This document shows, in pieces, positions 18,666-26,966 of a DNA stretch of 64,000 nucleotides; the stretch's first letter is position 1; each line of letters opens with the position of its first letter. The notes beneath the pieces are model-generated. The model was given only the letters and a program-made list of their open reading frames with translations, made no database searches and was not told the origin of the DNA. A program made the translations under genes and the position numbers. This DNA is from Actinokineospora terrae (GTDB lineage Bacteria; Actinomycetota; Actinomycetes; Mycobacteriales; Pseudonocardiaceae): assembly GCF_900111175.1 (NCBI RefSeq), contig NZ_FOGI01000007.1, positions 248,001 through 312,000 on the forward strand, given 5' to 3'.

Positions 18666-19325
18666 TCACGGGCCGAGGCGCTCGACCTTCCAGCCGTCGC
18701 GGCCGAGCCGGTAGCGCAACCGGTCGTGCATGCGGTCCTGGCGCCCCTGCCAGAACTCCACGACCTCCGGCTGGATCCGCCAGCCACCCCAGTGCGGCGG
18801 CACCGGCACCGTCTCCGCGTCGGCGAACTGGCGCTCCACATTGGCCAGTGCCGACTCCAGCGAACCCCGCCCGCTCACCACGATCGACTGCGGCGACGCC
18901 CACGCCCCCAGCTGCGACCCGCGCGGGCGCCTGGCCCAGTACGCGGCGGTCTCGGCCTGGCTGACCTTCTCCACCGTGCCGCGCACCGTCGCCTGCCGGT
19001 GCAGCCCGTACCAGGGGAAGGTGGCCGACGCGGCCCGCGACGCCATCAGGTCGTGGCTCTTGGCCGAGGTGTAGTTGGTGAAGAACACCAGCCCCCGCGC
19101 GTCGAGCCCCTTGGCCAGCACGGTCCGCGACGACGGGTACCCGTCCGGGGCCGCGGTCGCCAGGACCATCGCGTTGGGTTCGGCGAGACCGGCCTGCTTC
19201 GCCTCGTCGAGCCAGGTCTGCAGCTGTTCGTGCCAGGTCTCGGCGAGGTCGCTCTCGTGCAGGTCGCCGACCTCGTAGGCCACCCGCATGGTCGGAAGGT
19301 CAAGGACGATCTCGCCGTCAGCCAT
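18666..19325 (-). CDS. pdxH: Pyridoxamine 5'-phosphate oxidase
   Basis: FMN-dependent flavoprotein oxidising pyridoxamine- or pyridoxine-5'-phosphate to PLP. At 219 residues it is standard length. Recognisable blocks: PNAMVLATAAPDGYPSSRTVLAKG, FFTNYTSAKSHDL, RQATVRGTVEKVS, and the C-terminal substrate region RIQPEVVEFWQG with RLHD-equivalent RMHDRLRY. The ATG at 19325 is preceded by GAGGAG at 7 nt, making it preferable to an in-frame start 15 nt upstream. It is divergent from citA. Confidence 0.93.
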   Translation of the reverse strand: MADGEIVLDLPTMRVAYEVGDLHESDLAETWHEQLQTWLDEAKQAGLAEPNAMVLATAAPDGYPSSRTVLAKGLDARGLVFFTNYTSAKSHDLMASRAASATFPWYGLHRQATVRGTVEKVSQAETAAYWARRPRGSQLGAWASPQSIVVSGRGSLESALANVERQFADAETVPVPPHWGGWRIQPEVVEFWQGRQDRMHDRLRYRLGRDGWKVERLGP

Positions 19326-19631
19326 ACCGCATCTCCTCACCGCTGCCGTGGGGGGCCACTTGACGGTACGGGGAATCCAGGTGAACGGAAACCGCCCGCA
19401 CGGTGACAGCGGACACCAAGCGACCCGCGCTGGAGGTCCCCCACAATCTGGATCGTTTCACTGGATCGTGACCGAAGACACCGGTGTGAACGATTGCTAA
19501 CCCCAGGGGTGAGGAGCATCGTGTGCGAAAAGCCGTGCAGTGGTGCCCGGCGTGGGCGATCTGCCTCGAGAGTGCCGCTGCCGACGCGAACCCGCGCAAC
19601 CGTCGTGGACATGGCGTGAAAGGCGAGGCAC
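19326..19631. promoter_or_regulatory. pdxH-citA divergent intergenic region with direct repeat
   Basis: 306 nt without a gene. Two copies of CTGGATCGT occur at 19448-19456 and 19461-19469, 13 bp apart, a spacing consistent with a repeated regulator half-site. No hairpin or known riboswitch fold was recognised. The repeat could control citA, whose start is 160 nt downstream; this is inference. Confidence 0.4.
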
Positions 19632-20783
19632 ATGCAGAACGCGGTGCAGGACATCCAGCAGAACCCACCGGTGGCCGCCGAGCCGGATGACGGTTTCCGG
19701 CCGGGCCTCGAGGGCGTGGTCGCGTTCCGCACCGAGATCGCCGAGCCGGACCGCGACGGCGGCGCCCTGCGCTACCGCGGCGTGGACATCGAGGAACTGG
19801 TCGGCAGGGTCACCTTCGGCGACGTGTGGTCCCTGCTGGTCGACGGCCGCTTCGGCTCCGGCCTCCCGCCGGCCGAGCCGTTCCCGCTGCCGGTGCACTC
19901 CGGTGACGTCCGGGTCGACGTGCAGGCCGGTCTGGCCATGCTCGCCCCGATCTGGGGCTACCGCCCGCTGCTCGACATCTCCGACGACGAGGCCCGCGAG
20001 CAGCTGGCCCGCGCGTCGGTCATGGCGCTGTCCTATGTGGCCCAGTCGGCGCGCGGCATCCACCAGCCCGCCGTGCCGCAGCGCCGCATCGACGAGTGCG
20101 CCACCATCACCGAGCGCTTCATGACCCGCTGGCGCGGCGAGCCCAACCCGGCCCACGTCGCCGCCATTGACGCCTACTGGGTCTCCGCCGCCGAGCACGG
20201 CCTCAACGCCTCCACCTTCACCGCCCGCGTCATCGCCTCCACCGGCGCCGACGTCGCGGCATCGCTGTCGGGCGCCATCGGCGCGATGTCCGGCCCCCTG
20301 CACGGCGGCGCCCCCGCCCGCGTCCTCCCGATGATCGCCGAAGTCGAACGCACCGGCGACGCGGCGGGTGTCGTGCGCGGCATCCTCGACCGCAAGGAAC
20401 GCCTGATGGGCTTCGGCCACCGCGTCTACCGCGCCGAGGACCCCCGAGCCCGAGTCCTCCGCCGCACCTGCCAGGAACTCGGCGCCGAACGCTACGAGGT
20501 CGCCGCCGCCCTGGAACAGGCCGCCCTGGCGGAACTGCGCGAACGCCGCCCCGACCGCGCCATCGAGACGAACGTCGAGTTCTGGGCCGCTGTGATCCTG
20601 GACTTCGCCCAGGTCCCCCCGCACATGATGCCCGCCATGTTCACCTGCGCCCGAACCGCAGGCTGGTGCGCCCACATCATGGAACAAAAACACACCGGCC
20701 GCCTGGTCCGCCCCGCCGCCAAGTACATCGGCCCCGCCCCCCGCAGCCCCGAATCCATCGAAGGCTGGAACACCATCGCCTGA
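19632..20783 (+). CDS. citA: Citrate synthase 2 (CitA-type)
   Basis: 383-residue citrate synthase condensing oxaloacetate and acetyl-CoA. Catalytic and binding blocks are present: [44 protein letters not shown], and the C-terminal arginine-containing KHTGRLVRPAAKYIGP. The N-terminus RTEIAEPDRDGGALRYRGVDIEEL is characteristic of the CitA branch (Rv0889c in M. tuberculosis), shorter than the hexameric GltA form encoded at 29742-31058. The window therefore carries both paralogues, as in mycobacteria. The ATG at 19632 lies behind GGCGAGG. A strong hairpin follows. Confidence 0.93.
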   Translation: MQNAVQDIQQNPPVAAEPDDGFRPGLEGVVAFRTEIAEPDRDGGALRYRGVDIEELVGRVTFGDVWSLLVDGRFGSGLPPAEPFPLPVHSGDVRVDVQAGLAMLAPIWGYRPLLDISDDEAREQLARASVMALSYVAQSARGIHQPAVPQRRIDECATITERFMTRWRGEPNPAHVAAIDAYWVSAAEHGLNASTFTARVIASTGADVAASLSGAIGAMSGPLHGGAPARVLPMIAEVERTGDAAGVVRGILDRKERLMGFGHRVYRAEDPRARVLRRTCQELGAERYEVAAALEQAALAELRERRPDRAIETNVEFWAAVILDFAQVPPHMMPAMFTCARTAGWCAHIMEQKHTGRLVRPAAKYIGPAPRSPESIEGWNTIA

Positions 20784-20799
20784 CCCACAGCCCCACCCG

Positions 20800-20830
20800 G
20801 AGGCGGGTCCCCTTCGCGGGGTCCCGCCTC
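20800..20830 (+). terminator. Hairpin terminator after citA
   Basis: A 13-bp stem with a single T-T mismatch (20800-20812 with 20818-20830), TTCGC loop and a short T-rich end. It lies 17 nt after the citA stop. Confidence 0.75.
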
Positions 20831-20989
20831 TTCTCATTCCACTATGGACACCGCCTCCCCCCGATCGGGTGAAACCTGCCAGCTGAGGTTGGCCCAACAC
20901 GCCGCTCCGGACCTTGGCCCACGCACGGCCCCTCACCACCTTCGTGTGCCCAGTCATGCCCCGCGCAGGTGATGGTCCCGACTGAGCCC

Positions 20990-21150
20990 TTCTACGACGT
21001 CGGCCACCCACCCGGCCCTCACAGACGTTGGCTAGCCACCCGCCCCTCGCAGACGTTGGCCCACAACCCGGCCTTCACAGACGTTGGTCCACAACCCGGC
21101 CCTCACCAACGTTGGCCAACCACGCGCTCCTCGGAGTCGCTGGTGCCAAC
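20990..21150. repeat. 28-bp tandem repeat array, copy 1 (six units)
   Basis: The marker ACGTTGG (or a close variant) recurs at 20997, 21025, 21053, 21081, 21109 and 21137, exactly every 28 bp. Best-conserved units contain CCGGCCCTCACAGACG followed by the 10-bp palindrome GTTGGCCAAC. The period is not a multiple of three, so this is not a coding repeat, and there are no spacers, so it is not a CRISPR. The last unit is diverged and runs straight into the hairpin at 21151. The stretch 20831-20989 before it shows only weak traces of the unit. Confidence 0.85.
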
Positions 21151-21297
21151 TGCTCGATGGGGTGGACTTGTTTTGTGTGGGGGAGCAGTGCCCGTAGCGT
21201 CGTCCACGCGGCAGGGCCTGCTTTTCGGCCCCTGCTTTGTGGTTCTGCCACGGGTGCTGTCGGGGCCCCGCACAAAACAAGTCCACCCCATCGAGCA
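21151..21297. repeat. Structured repeat element copy 1: long hairpin plus conserved tail
   Basis: A 32-nt arm (21151-21182) pairs with 21266-21297 with only one wobble pair. Inside, a second hairpin forms from GCAGGGCC and GGCCCCTGC around 21210-21235. Downstream, 21298-21395 is a conserved tail containing GGCCAATGCCGAAGGCGAGG. The same array-hairpin-tail order recurs in direct orientation at about 22935-23281, at roughly 85 percent similarity by eye. No convincing coding frame exists. The remaining 21396-21546 is the permease leader, with nothing recognised in it. Confidence 0.85.
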
Positions 21298-21546
21298 AAG
21301 CTCGAAACTCGCGTCCGGGCCAATGCCGAAGGCGAGGTTTGTCCGTCGACGGCGCAGCCGAGACCGAGAGCCGGAACACCCTCAGCTCAAGATCAAACCG
21401 CCCCAAGCACCCCCCGACATACAGCCTACCGGCGGGCACCGACGAGACGAGCCGACCAACCGGCCCCCTGTGGACAACTCCCCACAGACCCCACCCCGCA
21501 AACATCCCACGTTTAACCCCTCCCTCCACGGGAGATGTGAGCCTGC

Positions 21547-22908
21547 ATGACCACCCAGGAGAGTGAGCAGCCCGAGCTGAAGCGGGTCATAGGCCCCGGC
21601 CTGCTGCTGCTGTTCGTAGTCGGCGACATCATCGGTACCGGTGTGTACGCCCTCACCGGCACCGTCGCGGGTAAAGTCGGCGGCGCTCTCTGGCTTCCCT
21701 TCCTCCTGGCCTTCGCCGTAGCGTTCCTGACGGCCTTCAGCTACCTGGAGCTGGTCGGCAAGTACCCCAAGGCCGCAGGCGCCGCCCTCTACGCGAACCG
21801 GGCGTTCAAGGTCCAGTTCCTCACCTTCATGGTCGCCTTCGCCGTGATGTCGTCCGGGATCACCTCGGCAGCGTCAGCGGCGCAGGCGTTCGGGAACACC
21901 TACCTGAAGAAGCTCATGGGCGACTCACTCGTCATCCCCACCGTCTGGATCGCGGTTGGCTTCATCGTGCTTCTAGCGGCGGTCAACTTCCGGGGTGTCG
22001 CCGAGTCTCTATGGGCCAACGTGGTTCTGACGATGATTGAGCTCTCCGGCCTTCTCATCATCATCGTGGTCGGCTTCTACGCGATCGGCTCCGGCCAAGG
22101 CGACCCGGGCAGGCTTGTCGAGATCGATACCACCGGGCAGACACCTCTTATCGCGGTCAGTTCGGCGACTGCGTTGGCATTCTTCGCGATGGTCGGGTTC
22201 GAGGACTCGGTCAGCATGGCCGAAGAGTGCCGGGAGCCAACGAAGATCTTCCCGCGCGCGATGCTGGTCGGTATGGGGATCGCCGCTGTCATCTACGTGT
22301 TGGTGGCGCTGACCTCGTCCCTGCTCGTACCCGCTGACGAGCTTGCCGGGGCTAAGAGCGACGCGTTGCTCAAGGTGCTCTCGGTGGGCGCGCCGGACTT
22401 CCCGTTGTGGGTGTTCGCGCTGATCGGGTTGCTCGCGGTCATCAACTCAGCCCTGATCAACATGTTGATGGCGAGCAGGCTGGTCTACGGCATGGCCAAC
22501 GAGCGGATCATCCCCCGGGTCTTCGGCGTCGTTCACCCCATGCGCCGCACGCCCTGGGTGTCGATCGTGTTCACGAGCCTGATCGCGGTAGTGCTGGTGG
22601 CCACCGTGGACATCAACCTGCTCGGTGGCACTACCTCGCTCCTACTGCTAATCGTCTTCGCAGTCGTCAACATCGCAGTCCTGGTGCTGCGCAAGGAGAA
22701 GGTCGACCACAAACATTTCCGCGCCCCGACAGCACTCCCGGCCATCGGGGCCATCGCCTGCGCCTACCTGGCCAGCCCCCTGTCAGGACGCCCCGCACGC
22801 GAGTACGCAATCGCCGCCATCCTCCTAGGCGTCGGCGTCCTACTCTGGTTCGCAAACCGCCTCGTAGTAGGCCGAGTACAGGTCGACCCCGAAAAACTCA
22901 GCGTGTAA
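21547..22908 (+). CDS. APC-family amino acid permease
   Basis: 453-residue amino acid-polyamine-organocation transporter with twelve hydrophobic segments. The family signature is at the N-terminus, GPGLLLLFVVGDIIGTGVYALTG, containing the substrate-backbone-binding GxG loop of helix 1. Helix 6 reads SATALAFFAMVGFEDSVSMAEECREP, another family hallmark. The substrate amino acid cannot be specified. The gene is flanked on both sides by copies of the structured repeat element. Its codon usage is visibly less GC3-extreme than its neighbours (ctc/ctt, gta, tct, cta codons), so acquisition as a cassette is possible. No regulator is adjacent. Confidence 0.9.
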   Translation: MTTQESEQPELKRVIGPGLLLLFVVGDIIGTGVYALTGTVAGKVGGALWLPFLLAFAVAFLTAFSYLELVGKYPKAAGAALYANRAFKVQFLTFMVAFAVMSSGITSAASAAQAFGNTYLKKLMGDSLVIPTVWIAVGFIVLLAAVNFRGVAESLWANVVLTMIELSGLLIIIVVGFYAIGSGQGDPGRLVEIDTTGQTPLIAVSSATALAFFAMVGFEDSVSMAEECREPTKIFPRAMLVGMGIAAVIYVLVALTSSLLVPADELAGAKSDALLKVLSVGAPDFPLWVFALIGLLAVINSALINMLMASRLVYGMANERIIPRVFGVVHPMRRTPWVSIVFTSLIAVVLVATVDINLLGGTTSLLLLIVFAVVNIAVLVLRKEKVDHKHFRAPTALPAIGAIACAYLASPLSGRPAREYAIAAILLGVGVLLWFANRLVVGRVQVDPEKLSV

Positions 22909-22934
22909 AGTCTTCCCACCTGTCTACGCGCCCC

Positions 22935-23035
22935 TTCACGACGTTGGCCAACCACCCGGCCCTCACAGACGTTGGCCAACCACACACCCCAAACGACGTT
23001 GGCCGACAAGCGCTCCTCGGAGTCGCTGGTGCCAA
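22935..23035. repeat. 28-bp tandem repeat array, copy 2 (about four units)
   Basis: ACGTTGG markers at 22941, 22969 and 22996 and a diverged TCGCTGG at 23023 give 28, 27 and 27-bp spacings. The palindrome GTTGGCCAAC is intact in the second unit (22971-22980). The order matches copy 1 and leads directly into the second hairpin. Confidence 0.8.
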
Positions 23036-23039
23036 GCCA

Positions 23040-23183
23040 GCTCGATGGGGCGGACTTGTTTTGTGCGGGGGAACGGCACCCGTAGCGTCGCCCACGCGGC
23101 AGGGCCTGCTTGTGGGCCCCTGCTTTGTGGTTCTGCCCGGGTGTCGTAGGGGCCCCGCGCAAAACAAGTTCGCCGCATCGAGC
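23040..23183. repeat. Structured repeat element copy 2: long hairpin
   Basis: The arm 23040-23070 pairs with 23153-23183. Relative to copy 1, a T-A pair is replaced by C-G and a T-G wobble by C-G, with only one outright mismatch, so base-pairing is preserved despite sequence change. The conserved tail (23184-23281) ends at the stop codon of the convergent MBL gene. The gene-free stretch 22909-23281 holds only this repeat copy. Confidence 0.82.
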
Positions 23184-23281
23184 AAAGCTCGAACTCGCGC
23201 CCTGGCCAATGCCGAAGGCGAGGCGGTTCCGTCGACGCCGCAGGCGAGACCGAGAGCCAGACACCCCCAGCTCACCAAGCC

Positions 23282-24106
23282 TCACCCTGCAAAAGCCTCC
23301 AACTCCACCACATCATGCGCGGAAAAGATCCGCACCTCATCCCGGTGCTCACGGAGCATGCCCCGCAACCGCCCTTGATTGGCCTTACGGGCCTTCCCCT
23401 CCACCTGCATCAACGACTGGAACACGCGCAGCCCCGGCGGACACGACGGCTCCACCGCCATCTCGGCCTGATTGAAGTAAGAGTCCCCAGCGTGCAGCAG
23501 CCAACCCTCATCCGACCGGACCGCGACACCGCAATGCCCGCGCGTGTGGCCAGCCAACGGCACCAGCCGGAAATCGTCGGACAGCCCTGTCAGGCCGCGC
23601 ACTGCCTCTAGCCCCATCCACCGGTCACCACCGCCACCTTCATGGACCTCCCACTTAGGCCCATGTGCCCAGTGCGCCTTCCGATAGCGCTGACGCTCAG
23701 CGCTAGTCGCAGGGTCCAACGCGGCCCGCAACTCCGGCCCGTAGACGTGCACGCGCGCGTCCGGGAAGTCCGCCAGACCGCCCGCGTGGTCCAGGTCGAG
23801 GTGGGTCAGGACGATGTGCCGCACGTCCGCCGGGTCGTACCCCAGGGCCGCGACCTGCCGCACCGCCGCCTGCGCCACGTCGAACACCGGCCGCACCAGG
23901 GCGACGAACGGTCCGGGCAGGGTCGCCTTCGGTGTGGTCAGGTCGCGGACGCCGAAACCGGAGTCGACCAGCACGAGCCCGTCCTCGGACTCCACCAGCA
24001 GCACGTGGCACACCATGTGCGCGAACCGGAACAGCCCGGGCGAGCCGTCGACGAAGCCGCCGCCGGGCGGGTGCATCGAGCCGCAATCCAGGTGGTGCAC
24101 GCGCAT
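23282..24106 (-). CDS. MBL-fold metallohydrolase (lactonase-like)
   Basis: 274-residue metallo-beta-lactamase-fold hydrolase. The metal motif is THLDLDHAGG (H102, D104, D106, H107), i.e. an H-x-D-x-D-H variant seen in AHL-lactonase-like subfamilies. Later ligand blocks LAGHTRGHCGV and LHAGDSYFN are present. The N-terminus MRVHHLDCGSMHPPGG is also typical of that group. The gene lies 2 nt behind a TetR gene in the same direction, so the TetR probably controls this pair. Substrate unknown: lactone, glyoxal or ester hydrolysis are all compatible. Confidence 0.85.
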   Translation of the reverse strand: MRVHHLDCGSMHPPGGGFVDGSPGLFRFAHMVCHVLLVESEDGLVLVDSGFGVRDLTTPKATLPGPFVALVRPVFDVAQAAVRQVAALGYDPADVRHIVLTHLDLDHAGGLADFPDARVHVYGPELRAALDPATSAERQRYRKAHWAHGPKWEVHEGGGGDRWMGLEAVRGLTGLSDDFRLVPLAGHTRGHCGVAVRSDEGWLLHAGDSYFNQAEMAVEPSCPPGLRVFQSLMQVEGKARKANQGRLRGMLREHRDEVRIFSAHDVVELEAFAG

Positions 24107-24108
24107 CG

Positions 24109-24672
24109 TCAGTTCCCCTTCAGCAATGGCGAGAGCATGGTGGCGACAGCCCGCAACGGTGCGATGTCGCGTTGGCTGCGGGCCACGAGTTGCGCGCCCT
24201 CGATGGCGGCCAGGATGGCAGTCGCCAGGGCGTCCGGCTCGGCGAGGCCGTACTCGCGCAGGTGGGTGCTGATCACCCCGTGCCACGAGGTGAACGCGTC
24301 CGCGCAGGCCTGCCGGACCCGGTCGGCGCCGCCCGCGTCGTGGGCGACCGTCCCGATCGGACAGCCGCGCTGGAAGTCGGAGTCGGTCAGTTCGGCGGCC
24401 AGCGTCTCGGTGATCACCGCGAGCGCCGTCGCCGGGTCCGGGGTCTGGCTGAACGCGAGGTCCACCCAGCCGCACACCTCGGCGGCCGCCAGTTCCACCG
24501 CCTCGGCCGCCAGTTGCTCCTTGCCCTCGGGGAAGTGGAAGTACAGCGACCCCTTGGGCAGCCTGCCCTCGCTGATCACCTGGTTCATGCCCGTGCCGTG
24601 GTAGCCGCGGGCGCGGAAGAGGTCGACCGCGGTGCGCAGCGTGCGGTCGCGGGTGTCGGTGCGCCGTGCCAT
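24109..24672 (-). CDS. TetR-family regulator (LmrA/YxaF-like)
   Basis: 187-residue regulator. The helix-turn-helix is within GTGMNQVISEGRLPKGSLYFHFPEGKEQL, near residues 28-56, typical of the YxaF/LmrA branch, and a C-terminal ligand domain follows (RGCPIGTVAHDAG). I use ATG 24672; an in-frame GTG at 24681 would add three residues. It precedes the MBL gene by 2 nt. A palindrome AGACCGGTCT (24687-24696) immediately upstream is the likely autoregulatory operator, shared with the divergent epimerase promoter. Confidence 0.87.
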   Translation of the reverse strand: MARRTDTRDRTLRTAVDLFRARGYHGTGMNQVISEGRLPKGSLYFHFPEGKEQLAAEAVELAAAEVCGWVDLAFSQTPDPATALAVITETLAAELTDSDFQRGCPIGTVAHDAGGADRVRQACADAFTSWHGVISTHLREYGLAEPDALATAILAAIEGAQLVARSQRDIAPLRAVATMLSPLLKGN

Positions 24673-24686
24673 GCCGGTCACTATAC

Positions 24687-24696
24687 AGACCGGTCT
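24687..24696. promoter_or_regulatory. TetR operator candidate AGACCGGTCT
   Basis: A perfect 10-bp palindrome lies 15 nt upstream of the tetR start, with TATAC on one side. YxaF/LmrA-type TetR proteins bind operators with ACCGGT-like cores. It could control both the tetR-MBL pair and the divergent epimerase. Confidence 0.6.
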
Positions 24697-24736
24697 AGTA
24701 ATGCCGAGGTCGGCGAACCGTCATAGGCTCGCGGGC

Positions 24737-25621
24737 ATGGAGATCGAGATCAGCTCCGGCGGTGCCAGGGCCGTCATCACCACCGCGGGTGCCACGCTGC
24801 GCCTGTTCGAGGTCGACGGCGTCGCCTACCTGGAGACCTTCCCCGCCGGCGAGGCCCCGCCGATGGGCTCCGGCGCGGTACTGGTGCCGTGGCCGAACCG
24901 GGTCGCGGGCGCCCGGTGGACGCACGGCGGCAAGACCCTCGACCTCGACGTCACCGAGCCTGCCCGCGGCAACGCCAGCCACGGCCTGGTCCGCCGCGAG
25001 ACCTGGACCGTCGTCGGGTCGACCGCCGACAGCGCCACCCTCGCGGTGACCATCGACGGTCGCCCCGGCTGGCCGTTCCCCTTCCGCGCCACCATGACCT
25101 ACGCCGTCGACGCCACCGGCCTCACCGTCACCCACGGCGTGGAGAACCTCGGCACCGAGCCCATGCCCTTCGGCGTCGGCGCGCACCCGTACCCGCGCCC
25201 CGGCCGCGCCGAGGTCGACGACTGCGTGCTCGCCCTGGCCGCAGGCACCCACCTGCCGCTCGACCCCGAGCGCATGGTCCCGTCCGGCCCGGCCACCCCG
25301 ATCGCCCGCTTCAGCCAACTGGTCCGCGAAGTCACCCTGGACGACGCGTTCGGCGGCTGCCTGCCCTCGGCGGACGGCCTGGTCCACCACACGCTGCGCG
25401 GCCCGGGCGGCGGCGTCGACCTGTGGGCGGACCCGGTGTTCGGCTGGGTCCAGGTGTACACACCGGACTCGTTCCCCGGCCACGACGGTGGCGCTGTCGC
25501 CATCGAGCCGATGACCTGCCCGCCGGACGCGCTCAACTCGGGCACCGACCTGCTGACCGCCTTGCCCGGCGCGCCGTGGGCGGCATCGTGGGGCCTTCGC
25601 CCGATTCCCGGCACCAGGTGA
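24737..25621 (+). CDS. Aldose 1-epimerase family protein
   Basis: 294-residue mutarotase-fold protein that interconverts alpha and beta sugar anomers. Catalytic surroundings are visible: NRVAGARW, the histidine block NASHGLVRR, VGAHPYPRPGR and the C-terminal AIEPMTCPPDALNSG containing the catalytic glutamate. Start ATG 24737 is just beyond the promoter region shared with tetR. The specific sugar is not known. The amidohydrolase gene begins 88 nt downstream in the same direction. Confidence 0.88.
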   Translation: MEIEISSGGARAVITTAGATLRLFEVDGVAYLETFPAGEAPPMGSGAVLVPWPNRVAGARWTHGGKTLDLDVTEPARGNASHGLVRRETWTVVGSTADSATLAVTIDGRPGWPFPFRATMTYAVDATGLTVTHGVENLGTEPMPFGVGAHPYPRPGRAEVDDCVLALAAGTHLPLDPERMVPSGPATPIARFSQLVREVTLDDAFGGCLPSADGLVHHTLRGPGGGVDLWADPVFGWVQVYTPDSFPGHDGGAVAIEPMTCPPDALNSGTDLLTALPGAPWAASWGLRPIPGTR

Positions 25622-25709
25622 CCGCCCGGTAACCGCGCGCCGATGGCGAAGACCTGCTGACCAGGCCGTTCGCCGAGCCGGGCGCGCCGGTCGCGGTTAG
25701 GGTCTGCGC

Positions 25710-26921
25710 GTGATCACAGCGGTTACCGGCGGCTATGTCGTCCCGATTGACGGTCCCCCGATCCAGGGCGGCACCGTCCTGTTCGACAACGGAAAGATCC
25801 TCGCGGTCGGCCCGGCGGACGAGGTGACCGTCCCCGACGGCGCCGAGGTCGTCGACGCCGCCGGCTCCTGGGTGCTGCCCGGCTTCGTCGAGGCGCACGG
25901 CCACCTCGGGGTGCACGAGGAGGCCGAGGGCTGGGCGGGCCAGGACACCAACGAGATGACCGACCCGAACACTGCCAGGGTCAAGGCGATCGACGCCATC
26001 AACCCCGCCGACGAGGGGTTCCGCGACGCGCTCGCCGGCGGGGTCACCTCGGTGGTGATCAAACCGGGCTCCGGCAACGTGATCGGTGGCCAGACCGTCG
26101 CGGTGAAGGTCTGGGGCCGCACGGTCGACGAGATGCTGCTGCGCGACCCGGTGTCGATGAAGAGCGCCCTCGGCGAAAACCCCAAGCGGGTGTACGGGGA
26201 CAAGAAGGTCATGCCGTCCACCCGGCTCGGCGTCGCCGCGATCATCCGCGAGGCCCTCACCAAGGCCCAGGACTACAAGGCCCGCCGCGACCACGCGCAC
26301 GCCGAGAACACCCCGTTCGAGCGCGACCTCACCCACGAGGCCCTGGTCCGCGTGCTCGACGGCGACCTGCCCTGGTGCCAGCACGCGCACCGCGCCGACG
26401 ACATCGCCACCGCGCTGCGCCTGGCCGACGAGTTCGGCTACCGCCTGGTGCTCAACCACGGCACCGAGGCGCACCTGCTGGCCGATCTCATCGCCGAGCG
26501 CGACATCCCGGTGGTCATCGGGCCGCTGTTCACCAGCCGGGTGAAGGTCGAGCTGCGCCAGCGGACGCTGCGCAACCCGGGCATCCTGGCCAGGGCCGGT
26601 GTCCGGATCGCGATCACCACCGACCACCCGGTCGTGCCGATCAACTTCCTGGTCCACCAGGTCACGCTGGCCGTCAAAGAGGGCCTCGACCCCGAGGTCG
26701 GGCTGCGCGCCATCACCGCCAACCCCGCCGCGATGATGGGGATCGACGACCGGGTCGGCGCGCTCAAGCCCGGCCTGGACGCCGACGTCGTCATCTGGTC
26801 GGGTGACCCGCTCGACGTGATGAGCCGCGCGACCCGGGTGTTCGTCAACGGGCAGCAGGTCTACACCTTCAACGCCGAGACCGGCCTCGGCGAGACCGAG
26901 GACCCGTACTACCGGGGCTGA
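25710..26921 (+). CDS. Amidohydrolase (imidazolonepropionase-like superfamily member)
   Basis: 403-residue TIM-barrel metal-dependent hydrolase. Metal-binding motifs: FVEAHGHLG (HxH), QHAHRADD, LNHGTEAH and the late aspartate in ITTDHPVVP, with NPAAMMGIDDRVG and LKPGLDADVVIWSGDP framing the C-terminal beta-sandwich. It starts at GTG 25710, giving the typical MITAVTGGYVVP beginning. Substrate unknown; related actinobacterial enzymes are annotated simply as amidohydrolases. A hairpin follows the stop. Confidence 0.88.
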   Translation: MITAVTGGYVVPIDGPPIQGGTVLFDNGKILAVGPADEVTVPDGAEVVDAAGSWVLPGFVEAHGHLGVHEEAEGWAGQDTNEMTDPNTARVKAIDAINPADEGFRDALAGGVTSVVIKPGSGNVIGGQTVAVKVWGRTVDEMLLRDPVSMKSALGENPKRVYGDKKVMPSTRLGVAAIIREALTKAQDYKARRDHAHAENTPFERDLTHEALVRVLDGDLPWCQHAHRADDIATALRLADEFGYRLVLNHGTEAHLLADLIAERDIPVVIGPLFTSRVKVELRQRTLRNPGILARAGVRIAITTDHPVVPINFLVHQVTLAVKEGLDPEVGLRAITANPAAMMGIDDRVGALKPGLDADVVIWSGDPLDVMSRATRVFVNGQQVYTFNAETGLGETEDPYYRG

Positions 26922-26929
26922 CGCACGGG

Positions 26930-26957
26930 CACCGGCCCTCCCGCGCGGGGGCCGGTG
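26930..26957. terminator. Bidirectional hairpin terminator
   Basis: An 8-bp stem CACCGGCC / GGCCGGTG with a GC-rich loop sits between the amidohydrolase and the convergent hypothetical gene. Confidence 0.65.
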
Positions 26958-26966
26958 TCGACCCCG

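Noticed and set aside
20990-21150. Possible CRISPR array
   Set aside because: Units are contiguous 28-bp repeats with no unique spacers, and no cas genes are present.
21151-21297. Retron-type msr/msd or IS-derived MITE
   Set aside because: No reverse transcriptase or transposase nearby, and no target-site duplication or terminal inverted repeats could be identified around either copy.
20969-21550. 193-codon plus-strand frame through the repeat region
   Set aside because: The 28-bp periodicity is not divisible by three and the translation is low-complexity; the second copy does not preserve the frame.
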